Assembly: GCA_016721315.1 (NCBI GenBank)
Contig: JADKIL010000021.1
Span: 62,001 to 126,000 of the forward strand
Direction: 5' to 3'
DNA length: 64,000 nucleotides
DNA from: Candidatus Villigracilis vicinus
GTDB lineage: Bacteria; Chloroflexota; Anaerolineae; Anaerolineales; Villigracilaceae
The notes under the pieces were generated by a model, which did no database searches, had not been told where the DNA came from, and was given only the letters and a program-made list of their open reading frames with translations. Below, one piece after another: positions 25,827 to 33,611 of the stretch. The translations under genes were made by a program, and so were the position numbers. The stretch's first letter is position 1. Every line of letters starts with the position of its first letter.

Positions 25827-26820
25827 ACCTCAAACTGAGCAGGAAAAATTCGGGCGGCACCGTCCACTGACCGACCGTGACGCGCACGAGATCAATCGTA
25901 TCGAGGAACTTTCATACGATCTGAAAGTGCGCGAAGTAATGGTACACAATGTCATCACCACTTCGCCCGAAGTTCCCCTTGCCAGCGCTCTGGAACTTTT
26001 GCGGGTCAACCGCATCTCCGGTTTACCTGTCATAGAAGCAGGAAACCTGGTTGGTGTTATCAGTCTGGAAGATATTGTGCGGGCTTTACAAAAAAACGAA
26101 CTGCCACTTCCTGTAAAAAATTACATGAGCGCCAGCCTCGTTACGGTCAAAGCGACTGACAGCGTTGTTGAAGCCATCAAAACGTTCAGCGAAAAAAGGC
26201 TGGGGCGTTTGCTTGTTGTTGATGAAAACCACAAACTGATGGGTATCATCACCAAAGGAGATATCACGCGCGGCATTTTGCTCGCTGTTCAACGGGATTA
26301 CAAAGAGGAAGAAGTCCGCAGGTATCGAGCCAGCCACCTGTTTGAAGATATCGTCTCAGACCGTACAACTCTTGTTTTGCGCTACGACATAAAAGCCGGA
26401 GATTTCACACACGGCGGAAACTCCTCCAGCAATATCAAACGCGCCCTCTTACGCCTCGGAGCCGACTTTCAAGTTGCGCGGCGCTGCGGAATTGCCGCCT
26501 ACGAAGCGGAGATGAATCTCATTATTCACACCACCCATGGCGGCATCCTCAAACTGGAAGTGGAGCCGCACAAGATCACACTTTCCACCAACGATGATGG
26601 TCCTGGTATCGATGATGTTCAAAAAGTGCTGCAACCCGGCTATTCCACCGCCACCGACGAGGTACGCGCCTTGGGTTTTGGGGCAGGCATGGGGCTGGTA
26701 AACATCAATAAATGCGTGGACAAAATGGAGATCGAATCCACACCTGGCAAGGGCACCAAACTCGTCATGCGTATTTTTATTCCCAACGAAACATTAAACG
26801 GCAAAAAGGCATCCACATGA
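25813..26820 (+). CDS. CBS-pair plus HATPase (RsbW-like) regulator
   Basis: 335 residues. Two CBS motifs at about 38-155 (VREVMVHNVITTSPEVPLAS and VKNYMSASLVTVKATDSV), then a GHKL ATPase domain at about 185-330. Its N-box is YEAEMNLIIH, G1 is NDDGPGIDDV, G2 is GFGAGMGLVNI and G3 is TPGKGTKL. There is no His-phosphotransfer domain, so it is an anti-sigma/RsbW-type kinase fold rather than a classical sensor kinase. CBS pairs bind adenine nucleotides or NAD(H), so it may sense energy state for the hydrogenase locus (inference). Coupled to both neighbours by overlaps. Confidence 0.85.
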   Translation: MTPTRPQTEQEKFGRHRPLTDRDAHEINRIEELSYDLKVREVMVHNVITTSPEVPLASALELLRVNRISGLPVIEAGNLVGVISLEDIVRALQKNELPLPVKNYMSASLVTVKATDSVVEAIKTFSEKRLGRLLVVDENHKLMGIITKGDITRGILLAVQRDYKEEEVRRYRASHLFEDIVSDRTTLVLRYDIKAGDFTHGGNSSSNIKRALLRLGADFQVARRCGIAAYEAEMNLIIHTTHGGILKLEVEPHKITLSTNDDGPGIDDVQKVLQPGYSTATDEVRALGFGAGMGLVNINKCVDKMEIESTPGKGTKLVMRIFIPNETLNGKKAST

Positions 26821-27155
26821 ACCTGCAAACGATCATTGACCAGCTTCAACTCAACATTCTCACAGAGCCGCGCGACTTCACCGGCATCACTCCACAAGGC
26901 GGATATGCCTCTGACCTGCTTTCATGCGTCATGGCAGGCGCAAAAAGCAACAATCTTTGGATAACCCTGCAAGCCCATTTGAACATTGTGGCAGTCGCTT
27001 CCATGCTGGATGTCGCTGCCGTCATCATCACCGAAAATGCCCAACCCGATGAAACCACGATCAACAAAGCAAACGAACAGGGTGTGATCCTGCTTTCCAC
27101 TCACAAGCTTAGCTACGAGATCTGCGGAATACTTTGGGAAATGAACATCCGGTAG
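26817..27155 (+). CDS. second DRTGG-like small protein
   Basis: 112 residues, start ATGA overlapping the preceding stop. It has the same plan as the gene at 25461: MNLQTIIDQLQLNILTEP, GGYASDLLSCVMAGAKSNNLWIT, then VAAVIITENAQPDETTINKANEQGVILLSTH. It lacks the double Cys seen in the first copy (CCADLM). Function unknown; two related copies flanking the CBS-HATPase suggest a regulatory assembly. Confidence 0.65.
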   Translation: MNLQTIIDQLQLNILTEPRDFTGITPQGGYASDLLSCVMAGAKSNNLWITLQAHLNIVAVASMLDVAAVIITENAQPDETTINKANEQGVILLSTHKLSYEICGILWEMNIR

Positions 27156-27157
27156 AG

Positions 27158-27892
27158 ATGAAAACCTTTCGTGCTGACCTACACGTTCATACCGTCCTCT
27201 CGCCCTGCGCAGAGGTGGAAATGATCCCACCGCTGATCGTACAGGCAGCACTCAACCGCCAAATTGACATCATCGCCATCACCGACCACAACGCCAGTGC
27301 GAATGTAAGTGCCGTTCAAAAAGCAGCCGAGGGAAGCGGGTTGACCGTCCTGCCTGGCATGGAAGTTCAAACGCACGAAGACATACATATGCTTTGTCTT
27401 TTCGCCTCACTTGCTAACCTCGAAAACTGGCAGCACGAAGTGGACCTTTCCCTGCCCGAAGCCTTAAATCAGCCCGAACATTTCGGTGAGCAATTTGTCG
27501 TGGATGAAAGCGGCGAATTCATCCGCAGCGAGCCGCGTTTGCTACTGACCGCCACACAATTCTCCATTGAAGAAGTTCTCGAAAAAGTTACTCAATTGCA
27601 TGGCATGGTCATTCCTGCACATGTAGACCGAAAAACCTTTGGCTTATTCCCAACGCTTGGTTTTCTAGCCGATTGGTGGAACTTCCCGGCACTGGAAATT
27701 TCCCGCCACATCACCCCCGAAGGATTATTTCAAGCCTTTCCATCTTCAAAAAGACTTCCGATCATTCAATCCGGTGACGTTCATAGGCTGGATGAATTTC
27801 TAGGCACTACCTATTTCGATGTGGAAGAACCCACCTTACCTGAGATTTACAAGGCATTAAATGGTGAAAATGGCAGAAAATCAAAAATGTAA
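27158..27892 (+). CDS. PHP-domain metal-dependent phosphoesterase
   Basis: 244 residues from the ATG at 27158. Metal-binding motifs are DLHVHTVLSPCAEVEM and AITDHNAS, plus GMVIPAHVDR and QSGDVHRLDE, typical of PHP proteins of the TrpH type. Related proteins hydrolyse 3',5'-nucleoside bisphosphates or 5' ends of nucleic acids. It ends the first regulatory unit, about 120 bases before the second Rex-controlled unit. Confidence 0.85.
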   Translation: MKTFRADLHVHTVLSPCAEVEMIPPLIVQAALNRQIDIIAITDHNASANVSAVQKAAEGSGLTVLPGMEVQTHEDIHMLCLFASLANLENWQHEVDLSLPEALNQPEHFGEQFVVDESGEFIRSEPRLLLTATQFSIEEVLEKVTQLHGMVIPAHVDRKTFGLFPTLGFLADWWNFPALEISRHITPEGLFQAFPSSKRLPIIQSGDVHRLDEFLGTTYFDVEEPTLPEIYKALNGENGRKSKM

Positions 27893-27941
27893 TCGATTTA
27901 ATGGATAGATAATTTACACACCCATCATATGACATCCTTCA

Positions 27942-27970
27942 TTGACTGATTTGGGTTCAGCATGTAAACT
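27942..27970 (+). promoter_or_regulatory. promoter of the hydrogenase operon
   Basis: TTGACT (27942-27947), exact 17-base spacer, TAAACT (27965-27970). The Rex operator begins four bases later and would cover the start point. Confidence 0.65.
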
Positions 27971-27974
27971 TAAA

Positions 27975-27992
27975 TTGTGAAAATTATCACAA
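27975..27992. promoter_or_regulatory. perfect Rex operator
   Basis: TTGTGA-AAATTA-TCACAA is a complete match to the Rex consensus TTGTGA-N6-TCACAA. Position over the predicted start site implies repression when NADH is low and release when NADH accumulates, sensible for an NADH-oxidising, hydrogen-evolving enzyme. The rex gene itself is not in the window. Confidence 0.82.
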
Positions 27993-28010
27993 TATCTTAA
28001 TAGAGAAACT

Positions 28011-28517
28011 ATGACACGCTCAATAAAAGAAATCCCAGAAAACGACCCACTTAAATCTGAAGACCTAAAGCCGCTGATCGACAAGGCTATTGCCGAGAAT
28101 AAAGACCGCCCTGGCGCGGTCATGCTTGTGCTAAATGAAGTGCAATCCAAGATCGGGCACGTCTCCCCTTGTATGCAGGTTTATATCGCACAAAACTTGA
28201 AAGTCCCACTGGGGCAAGTCCACGGTGTGGTGACCTTCTATTCGTTCTTCAAGACCAAGCCGCGCGGCAAGCACACCATCAAGTTCTGTTTGGGCACAGC
28301 TTGCTATGTAGCAGGCACGCCCCAATTGGTGGAAAAAGCCAAGCAAATGTTGAACATTGACCTCGGCGATACAACGCCCGATGGACAGATCACACTCGAA
28401 GAATGTCGCTGTGTCGGTGCATGCAGTCAGGCACCTGTAGTGGTAGTCAATGAAGAAGTGCAAGGCAAATTGCGCCCGAACAAGTTCCCGCAGGTGTTGA
28501 AGAAGGTTCAAGGATAA
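28011..28517 (+). CDS. NuoE/HndA-like thioredoxin-fold [2Fe-2S] subunit (first copy)
   Basis: 168 residues. The four cluster cysteines have NuoE spacing: CLGTAC (C-x4-C), about 36 residues later CRCVGAC (C-x3-C). N-terminal VQSKIGHVSPCMQVYIAQ and VHGVVTFYSFFKTKPRGKHT are typical of the 24-kDa subunit. In Hnd-type complexes it passes electrons from the NuoF flavin. First gene after the perfect Rex operator. Confidence 0.9.
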   Translation: MTRSIKEIPENDPLKSEDLKPLIDKAIAENKDRPGAVMLVLNEVQSKIGHVSPCMQVYIAQNLKVPLGQVHGVVTFYSFFKTKPRGKHTIKFCLGTACYVAGTPQLVEKAKQMLNIDLGDTTPDGQITLEECRCVGACSQAPVVVVNEEVQGKLRPNKFPQVLKKVQG

Positions 28518-28519
28518 CC

Positions 28520-29089
28520 ATGCGTGAGATCGCTTTGCATCTTTTGGATATTGCTGAAAACAGCGTTGCGGCGGGAAGCCGAAATATTCATATTGATGTG
28601 ATCGAAGATCTGCGTAATGACTTACTAAAAGTCAGCGTGACCGATGACGGCAGAGGCATGGACGCAGAAACTGCCAAACGTGTGCTTGATCCGTTCTACA
28701 CCACGCGCACCACACGCAAAGTTGGTCTGGGTATTCCGCTCTTAAAGTTGGCGACTGAACAGTCTGAGGGTGGATTAAGCCTGGAAACAGAACCCGGCAA
28801 AGGCACGCGTATCGAGGCGTATTTTCGTCACAGTCACATTGACCGGATGCCGCTGGGCGACGTCGGTACTACATTCCTGACCCTGCTGGTTTCTTATCCA
28901 CATATTCATTGGGTGTTCAAATATCAAACGACAGCAAACAACGGCTCAACAAAAACGTTTGAGTTGGATGATGAAGAAATCAAAGCCGTGCTCGGTGACA
29001 CACCATTTACCGAGCCGGATGTGTTGAAAATTTTACGCGGGATGATCGAGGAAGGCATCGCCAACCTCACCCTGCAAACGGAGTTTTAA
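28520..29089 (+). CDS. HATPase (GHKL) domain protein in the hydrogenase operon
   Basis: 189 residues. N-box HLLDIAENSVAAG, G1 VTDDGRGMD, G2 GLGIPLLK and G3 GKGTRIEA show an ATP-binding GHKL domain over residues 1-115. The C-terminal about 75 residues (from PHIHWVFKYQ) are unassigned. No phosphoacceptor His domain is seen. Proteins of this type sit between hndA and hndB homologues in several anaerobes; a regulatory role is inferred from context alone. Three bases separate it from the NuoE-like gene. Confidence 0.8.
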   Translation: MREIALHLLDIAENSVAAGSRNIHIDVIEDLRNDLLKVSVTDDGRGMDAETAKRVLDPFYTTRTTRKVGLGIPLLKLATEQSEGGLSLETEPGKGTRIEAYFRHSHIDRMPLGDVGTTFLTLLVSYPHIHWVFKYQTTANNGSTKTFELDDEEIKAVLGDTPFTEPDVLKILRGMIEEGIANLTLQTEF

Positions 29090-29101
29090 AAAGGAGTAAC
29101 C

Positions 29102-29470
29102 ATGCCAGCCATTAAATCGTTGGAAGAACTGAAGCGTGTTCGTGAAGAAGCGCTTGCAAAGAAACAAATGAAAGCCGCGCCAGGCAGCGTGCAAGTGATC
29201 GTCGCCATGGGCACTTGTGGAATTGCCGCCGGTGCGCGTGACACGATGAAGAGCGTGTTGAATTACATCGAAGCGCAACATCTCAGCGGCGTGACCGTGA
29301 CCCAGACCGGGTGCATGGGCATGTGCGAGCAGGAACCGATCGTGCAGGTCATCTTTGGTGAGCAGGCGAAGGTGACGTATGGCAAAGTCAACGCCGATGT
29401 TGCGGCGCAGATCATGAAGCAGCATGTACAAGGCGGTATGCCTTTGAAGGACCACGTTTTACCTAAATAA
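29102..29470 (+). CDS. HndB-like thioredoxin-fold [2Fe-2S] ferredoxin
   Basis: 122 residues. MGTCGIAAGARD and TQTGCMGMCEQEPIVQVIF give one Cys in the first loop and C-x3-C in the second, so three cysteines at the family positions; the first Cys of the usual C-x(n)-C pair is replaced. Similar to HndB of NADP-reducing hydrogenases. AAGGAG precedes the ATG. It fits between the NuoE-like and NuoF-like subunits. Confidence 0.82.
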   Translation: MPAIKSLEELKRVREEALAKKQMKAAPGSVQVIVAMGTCGIAAGARDTMKSVLNYIEAQHLSGVTVTQTGCMGMCEQEPIVQVIFGEQAKVTYGKVNADVAAQIMKQHVQGGMPLKDHVLPK

Positions 29471-29509
29471 TCATGTCATGCTGAGTGACATTTTCGGAGA
29501 ATAGTTTTT

Positions 29510-31294
29510 ATGCCTTTTTATCGATCTCATGTTTTAGTATGTGTTGACCCAGAGTGCCTAGCCAAGGGCGCTCATGAAGTGGTAGATGCTTTGCAAGACG
29601 AACTTGTTGCACAAGGTTTATTAGACGAAATTCAAGTTCTTGAAACCTCACGCATCGGAAGTTGTTCCGATGGTCCTGAAATGATGGTCTACCCAGACGG
29701 TGTGCATTATGTCGGCATGACCGCGGACGATGTGCCGTTCTTGGTGGAGGAACATTTTCTCAAGGGTCGTATTGTTGAGAAGTTCCGTGAAGTTCATAAA
29801 GCGATCGTTGATGAAGAGTTAGGTCCGTTACGCCCGAAAGAAGTACGTGTGGTGCTTCGCAACTGCGGCGAGATCGACCCGATGAACATCGAAGATTATC
29901 TCGCTGTGGATGGTTATCAAGCGTTTGGCAAGGTCATCGGTGAAATGACGCCGGAACAGGTCATTGAAGAAGTGACCAAATCCGGGCTGCGCGGACGTGG
30001 CGGCGCGGGCTTCCCTGCTGGGCGCAAATGGGGACTCACCCGTCAGGTTCCTGGTGACATCAAATACATGGTCTGCAATGCGGATGAAGGCGACCCCGGT
30101 GCGTTCATGAATCGCCGCGTGCTCGAAGGTGACCCGCATTCGGTCATCGAAGGCATGATCATTGGCGCGTATGCTGTCGGCGCGAGCTATGGCTACATCT
30201 ACTGCCGCGCAGAATATCCGCTGGCGGTGGAAACGCTCAACGTGGCAATCGCCCAAGCGCGTGAATTTGGCTTTTTAGGAAATAACATCCTCGGCACCGA
30301 CTTCAACTTTGACCTTGAAGTACGCGTCGGTGCAGGGGCTTTCGTGTGCGGCGAAGAAACCGCTCTGATGGCATCGATCATGGGCAAGCGTGGAGAGCCG
30401 CTTCCGCGTCCCCCATTCCCTTCTGTGAAAGGCGTGTGGGGTAAACCGACAAATAATAATAATGTGGAGACCTACGCCAACATTCCGCAGATCATCGTCA
30501 AAGGCGCGGACTGGTACGCCAGCATGGGTACGGAACGCTCAAAAGGCACGAAGACTTTCGCCGTCGGCGGCAATGTTGCCAAGCCGGGTCTGATCGAAGT
30601 GCCAATGGGCATCACCCTGCGCGAGATCATTTTCGATGTGGCAGGCGGCATCAAAGACGGACGCACCTACAAAGCCGTGCAAACAGGCGGACCGATGGGC
30701 GGATGTCTCACCGCAGAACATCTTGACCTGCCGCTCGACTATGAAGCACTTACCCAAGCCGGTTCGATGATGGGTTCAGGCGGTTTGGTGGTGATGGATG
30801 AAACCTCCTGTATGGTGGACATTGCCCGCTTCTTCATGGACTTTACGCAAGCGGAGTCTTGCGGAAAGTGTACGCCGTGCCGCGTGGGTACACGCCGAAT
30901 TTTGGAACTGCTCCAAAAAATTTGCGACGGCAAAGGCGAGCATGGCGATCTCGAAAAACTTGAAGACCTGTGCCACGAAGTTGCCAAGAACAGCCTATGC
31001 GGACTTGGTCAAGGCGCGCCGAATCCAGTACTCAGCACGCTCAAGCACTTCCGCCATGAGTATGAAGCGCATGTTTATGACAAGAAATGTCCGGCAAAAG
31101 TTTGTCGTAATTTGATCCACTTTGAAATCCAGGCGCCGACTTGTACCGGTTGTATGGTCTGTGCAAGAAATTGCCCGGTGGAAGCCATCAGCGGCGAACG
31201 CAGACAGGCGCATACTATAGATATCAACAAATGCATCCGTTGCGGCATTTGTATGCAAGTTTGTAATTTCAACGCAGTTTCGGTTTTGTCATAG
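29510..31294 (+). CDS. NuoF/HndC-like NADH-binding flavoprotein with two C-terminal [4Fe-4S] motifs
   Basis: 594 residues. Residues 1-90 form a thioredoxin-like domain with only three Cys (11, 16, 52). The FMN/NADH core has SGLRGRGGAGFPAGRKWG and CNADEGDPGAFMNRR, then the N3-type cluster ESCGKCTPCRVGTRR with a later SLCGLGQ. The C-terminus adds a bacterial 2x[4Fe-4S] ferredoxin: Cys546/549/552/556 and Cys576/579/582/586. This layout is that of HydB/HndC of bifurcating hydrogenases. It is followed by a 97-base inverted repeat, then by a second NuoE/NuoF set. Confidence 0.92.
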   Translation: MPFYRSHVLVCVDPECLAKGAHEVVDALQDELVAQGLLDEIQVLETSRIGSCSDGPEMMVYPDGVHYVGMTADDVPFLVEEHFLKGRIVEKFREVHKAIVDEELGPLRPKEVRVVLRNCGEIDPMNIEDYLAVDGYQAFGKVIGEMTPEQVIEEVTKSGLRGRGGAGFPAGRKWGLTRQVPGDIKYMVCNADEGDPGAFMNRRVLEGDPHSVIEGMIIGAYAVGASYGYIYCRAEYPLAVETLNVAIAQAREFGFLGNNILGTDFNFDLEVRVGAGAFVCGEETALMASIMGKRGEPLPRPPFPSVKGVWGKPTNNNNVETYANIPQIIVKGADWYASMGTERSKGTKTFAVGGNVAKPGLIEVPMGITLREIIFDVAGGIKDGRTYKAVQTGGPMGGCLTAEHLDLPLDYEALTQAGSMMGSGGLVVMDETSCMVDIARFFMDFTQAESCGKCTPCRVGTRRILELLQKICDGKGEHGDLEKLEDLCHEVAKNSLCGLGQGAPNPVLSTLKHFRHEYEAHVYDKKCPAKVCRNLIHFEIQAPTCTGCMVCARNCPVEAISGERRQAHTIDINKCIRCGICMQVCNFNAVSVLS

Positions 31295-31300
31295 TCACTT

Positions 31301-31397
31301 TTCCGTCCTTGCGAGCCGCGCACTTGTACTTTGCGGCGAAGCAATCTCGGACATAATCATGAGATTGCTTCGGGCTAACGCCCTCGCAATGACGGAA
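31301..31397. repeat. long imperfect inverted repeat between the two diaphorase modules
   Basis: Outer arms of 15 bases with one mismatch (TTCCGTCCTTGCGAG at 31301-31315 and CTCGCAATGACGGAA at 31383-31397). The inner perfect arms are GAAGCAATCTC (31338-31348) and GAGATTGCTTC (31361-31371). This is the GTCATTGCGAG...GAAGCAATCTC type of dispersed repeat known from many bacterial genomes. It would fold strongly in mRNA and may set different expression levels for the two modules. Confidence 0.75.
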
Positions 31398-31413
31398 ATA
31401 GAAAAGAGGTTGA

Positions 31414-31905
31414 ATGTACGCTCCAGCGGTTGAACGTGAAATCAAGGAAGTCGTTCAGGAAGCCATTGAAAAGCATGGATGTACGCGTGATGCGTTTATC
31501 CCCATCCTCAGTGAGATCAATCATGCACTGGGATACATCCCTGCCGAAGCCATTCGGGAAGTGAAAGTGCAGATCAACCATGATGGCAGTTTCGTCTCAC
31601 AGGGACAGTTGTTCGGGTTGGCGAGTTTTTACGACATGCTCTCCACCCAGCCTCGCGGACGACACGTCATCAAGTTCTGTGAGAATGCGCCGTGCCATGT
31701 CGTTGGCGGCAAAGCCATTTGGGATGCTCTGCGCGAAACGCTCGACCTCGAAAACGGCGCAACCACACCCGACAAAAAGTGGACGCTCGTTACTACATCG
31801 TGCATCGGGTTGTGCAGTGTCGGTCCTGTATTGTTGATCGATGATGACATGTACGGCAACGTCACGATTGAGCAGATCCCCGATATTTTGGAACGTTATG
31901 AATAG
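31414..31905 (+). CDS. NuoE/HoxE-like [2Fe-2S] subunit (second copy)
   Basis: 163 residues. Cluster cysteines in CENAPC (C-x4-C) and SCIGLC (C-x3-C). LSEINHALGYIPAEAIREV and GLASFYDMLSTQPRGRHVIKF are standard NuoE sequence. It is distinct from the first NuoE at 28011 and directly precedes its own NuoF-like partner by nine bases, so it is best viewed as HoxE/HydC of the [NiFe] hydrogenase. Confidence 0.9.
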   Translation: MYAPAVEREIKEVVQEAIEKHGCTRDAFIPILSEINHALGYIPAEAIREVKVQINHDGSFVSQGQLFGLASFYDMLSTQPRGRHVIKFCENAPCHVVGGKAIWDALRETLDLENGATTPDKKWTLVTTSCIGLCSVGPVLLIDDDMYGNVTIEQIPDILERYE

Positions 31906-31914
31906 GAGCCAGCC

Positions 31915-33552
31915 ATGAAAACCAAACGTGCCATGATGTTGGTCTCCACAGATCCAGAGAGTATGAGGCTTGGGGCGAGCGAACTACTCGAAAATCTGAA
32001 AGAGGCGTTGGAAGCGTATCAATTGCAAGACGAAGTCGATATCGCCGAGATCAGCGACATCGAGCGGACGAACATCCTGCCTTTTGTGGTGGTGTACCCC
32101 GAAGCCGCCGTCTATGGACCGGTGAAACCGGGCGATGCACGCTACTTGGTGGAAGAACATCTTTACAAGGGACGTGTTGCCGAGGATTTGCTTGCCCCAC
32201 CCAAACAGTTGACGGGACAGATCGGTTCTCTCCGCGCCCATAAAGGATACAACCCATCGGAGCAACGCATCGTCCTTGAGCGTGCCGGGCGGATCGACCC
32301 CGAGAACATTGAAGATGCGATCGCTCACAACGGGTATGAAGCGCTTGGCAAAGTGCTGAGCGAAATGACGCCGGAGCAGGTCATTGATGCGGTCGAAAAA
32401 TCCGGCTTGCAAGGACGCGGCGGCGCTGGCTTTCTCACCGGACGCAAATGGAAATTCGTGCGCGCTGCAAAAGGCGAAAAGAAATACGTCATCTGCAATG
32501 CCGATGAAAGCGAGCCGGGCACCTTCAAAGACCGCATCGTGCTCGAAGGCGACCCGCACGTCATTCTGGAAGCGATGGCAATCGCTGGGTACGCCGTCGG
32601 CGCGGACGAAGGATACATCTACATTCGCGGCGAATATGGTCATGCCTATCGCCGGTTGCAACAAGCGATTGAACAAGCGGAGGAATTTGGTTTCCTCGGC
32701 AAGAACATTTTCAACACGAACTTTAACTTTCACATTCATCTGCATGCAGGTGCAGGCGCATATGTCTGCGGCGAAGAGACTGCGCTAATCGAATCCATCG
32801 AAGGCAAACGCGGAGAGCCGCGCCCTCGCCCACCCTACCCGGTGACGCGCGGTTTATGGAACAAGCCCACCACGGTCAACAACGTGGAGACATTAGCAAA
32901 CATCCCTGCCATTTTGCGCAACGGCGCGGAGTGGTATCGCTCATTCGGCACACCGTCCAGCCCGGGTACGAAGGTCTACACCATCATGGGCAATGTCAAC
33001 TTTAGCGGCGTAATCGAAGTACCCATGGGCATTACCTTGCGCGAGGTCATCAACATCTATGCCAAAGGCATGAAACCCGGCAGCGTGTTGAAACTTGCGC
33101 AAACCGGCGGCAGCAGTGGATCGATCATCCCATCTTCCCTGCGAGATGTTCCGATGGATTTCGAGTCGTTCCGCAAGGCGGGTGTTTCGCTCGGTTCAGG
33201 TGCATTACTCATTTGCGACCAACACACCTGCATCGTGGACTTGGTCAAAGTCCTGTTGCAATTCTTCCGCTTTGAATCCTGCGGCAAATGCACGCCCTGC
33301 CGCGTAGGTACCCAACGCTCATACGAGATTATGGATCGCATCTCAAAGGGACAGGGCAAGTTGGAAGATTTAGATACGCTTCAAAACCTGATCTCGGAAA
33401 TGGAACGCGCCTCGAACTGTGGGCTTGGGCAAACCGCCACCGTCCCGATCCGTGACATGCTTAAGCATTTCCGCACCGAGGTGGAAGCGCACATTCAGTT
33501 GGGAAGCTGTCCCACTGGCGTGTGTGAAATGATGGCGATTATGGAATCCTGA
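31915..33552 (+). CDS. NuoF/HoxF-like NADH-binding flavoprotein (second copy)
   Basis: 545 residues. FMN/NADH core: SGLQGRGGAGFLTGRKW, CNADESEPGTFKDR and YVCGEETALIESIEGKRG. N3-type cluster ESCGKCTPCRVGTQR plus NCGLGQ. The N-terminal thioredoxin-like domain (1-95) has no cysteine at all, so it cannot hold the [2Fe-2S] cluster seen in some HydB/HoxF proteins. There is no C-terminal ferredoxin; it ends with GSCPTGVCEMMA. It therefore differs functionally from the NuoF at 29510. Confidence 0.92.
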   Translation: MKTKRAMMLVSTDPESMRLGASELLENLKEALEAYQLQDEVDIAEISDIERTNILPFVVVYPEAAVYGPVKPGDARYLVEEHLYKGRVAEDLLAPPKQLTGQIGSLRAHKGYNPSEQRIVLERAGRIDPENIEDAIAHNGYEALGKVLSEMTPEQVIDAVEKSGLQGRGGAGFLTGRKWKFVRAAKGEKKYVICNADESEPGTFKDRIVLEGDPHVILEAMAIAGYAVGADEGYIYIRGEYGHAYRRLQQAIEQAEEFGFLGKNIFNTNFNFHIHLHAGAGAYVCGEETALIESIEGKRGEPRPRPPYPVTRGLWNKPTTVNNVETLANIPAILRNGAEWYRSFGTPSSPGTKVYTIMGNVNFSGVIEVPMGITLREVINIYAKGMKPGSVLKLAQTGGSSGSIIPSSLRDVPMDFESFRKAGVSLGSGALLICDQHTCIVDLVKVLLQFFRFESCGKCTPCRVGTQRSYEIMDRISKGQGKLEDLDTLQNLISEMERASNCGLGQTATVPIRDMLKHFRTEVEAHIQLGSCPTGVCEMMAIMES

Positions 33553-33586
33553 AGCTCTGCTTCAGGAAAAGCCGAAAGCAGAGCTT
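33552..33586 (+). repeat. hairpin between the NuoF-like and NuoG-like genes
   Basis: Perfect 11-base arms AAGCTCTGCTT (33552-33562) and AAGCAGAGCTT (33576-33586). It starts at the NuoF stop codon. No T-run follows, so it is more likely an mRNA-stability or processing element than a terminator. Confidence 0.6.
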
Positions 33587-33611
33587 TCGGAATCCAAATT
33601 ACGAGGATTAC

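Noticed and set aside
33552..33611. Terminator between the NuoF-like and NuoG-like genes
   Set aside because: The 11-base hairpin is perfect but no T-run follows, and downstream subunits must be coexpressed.
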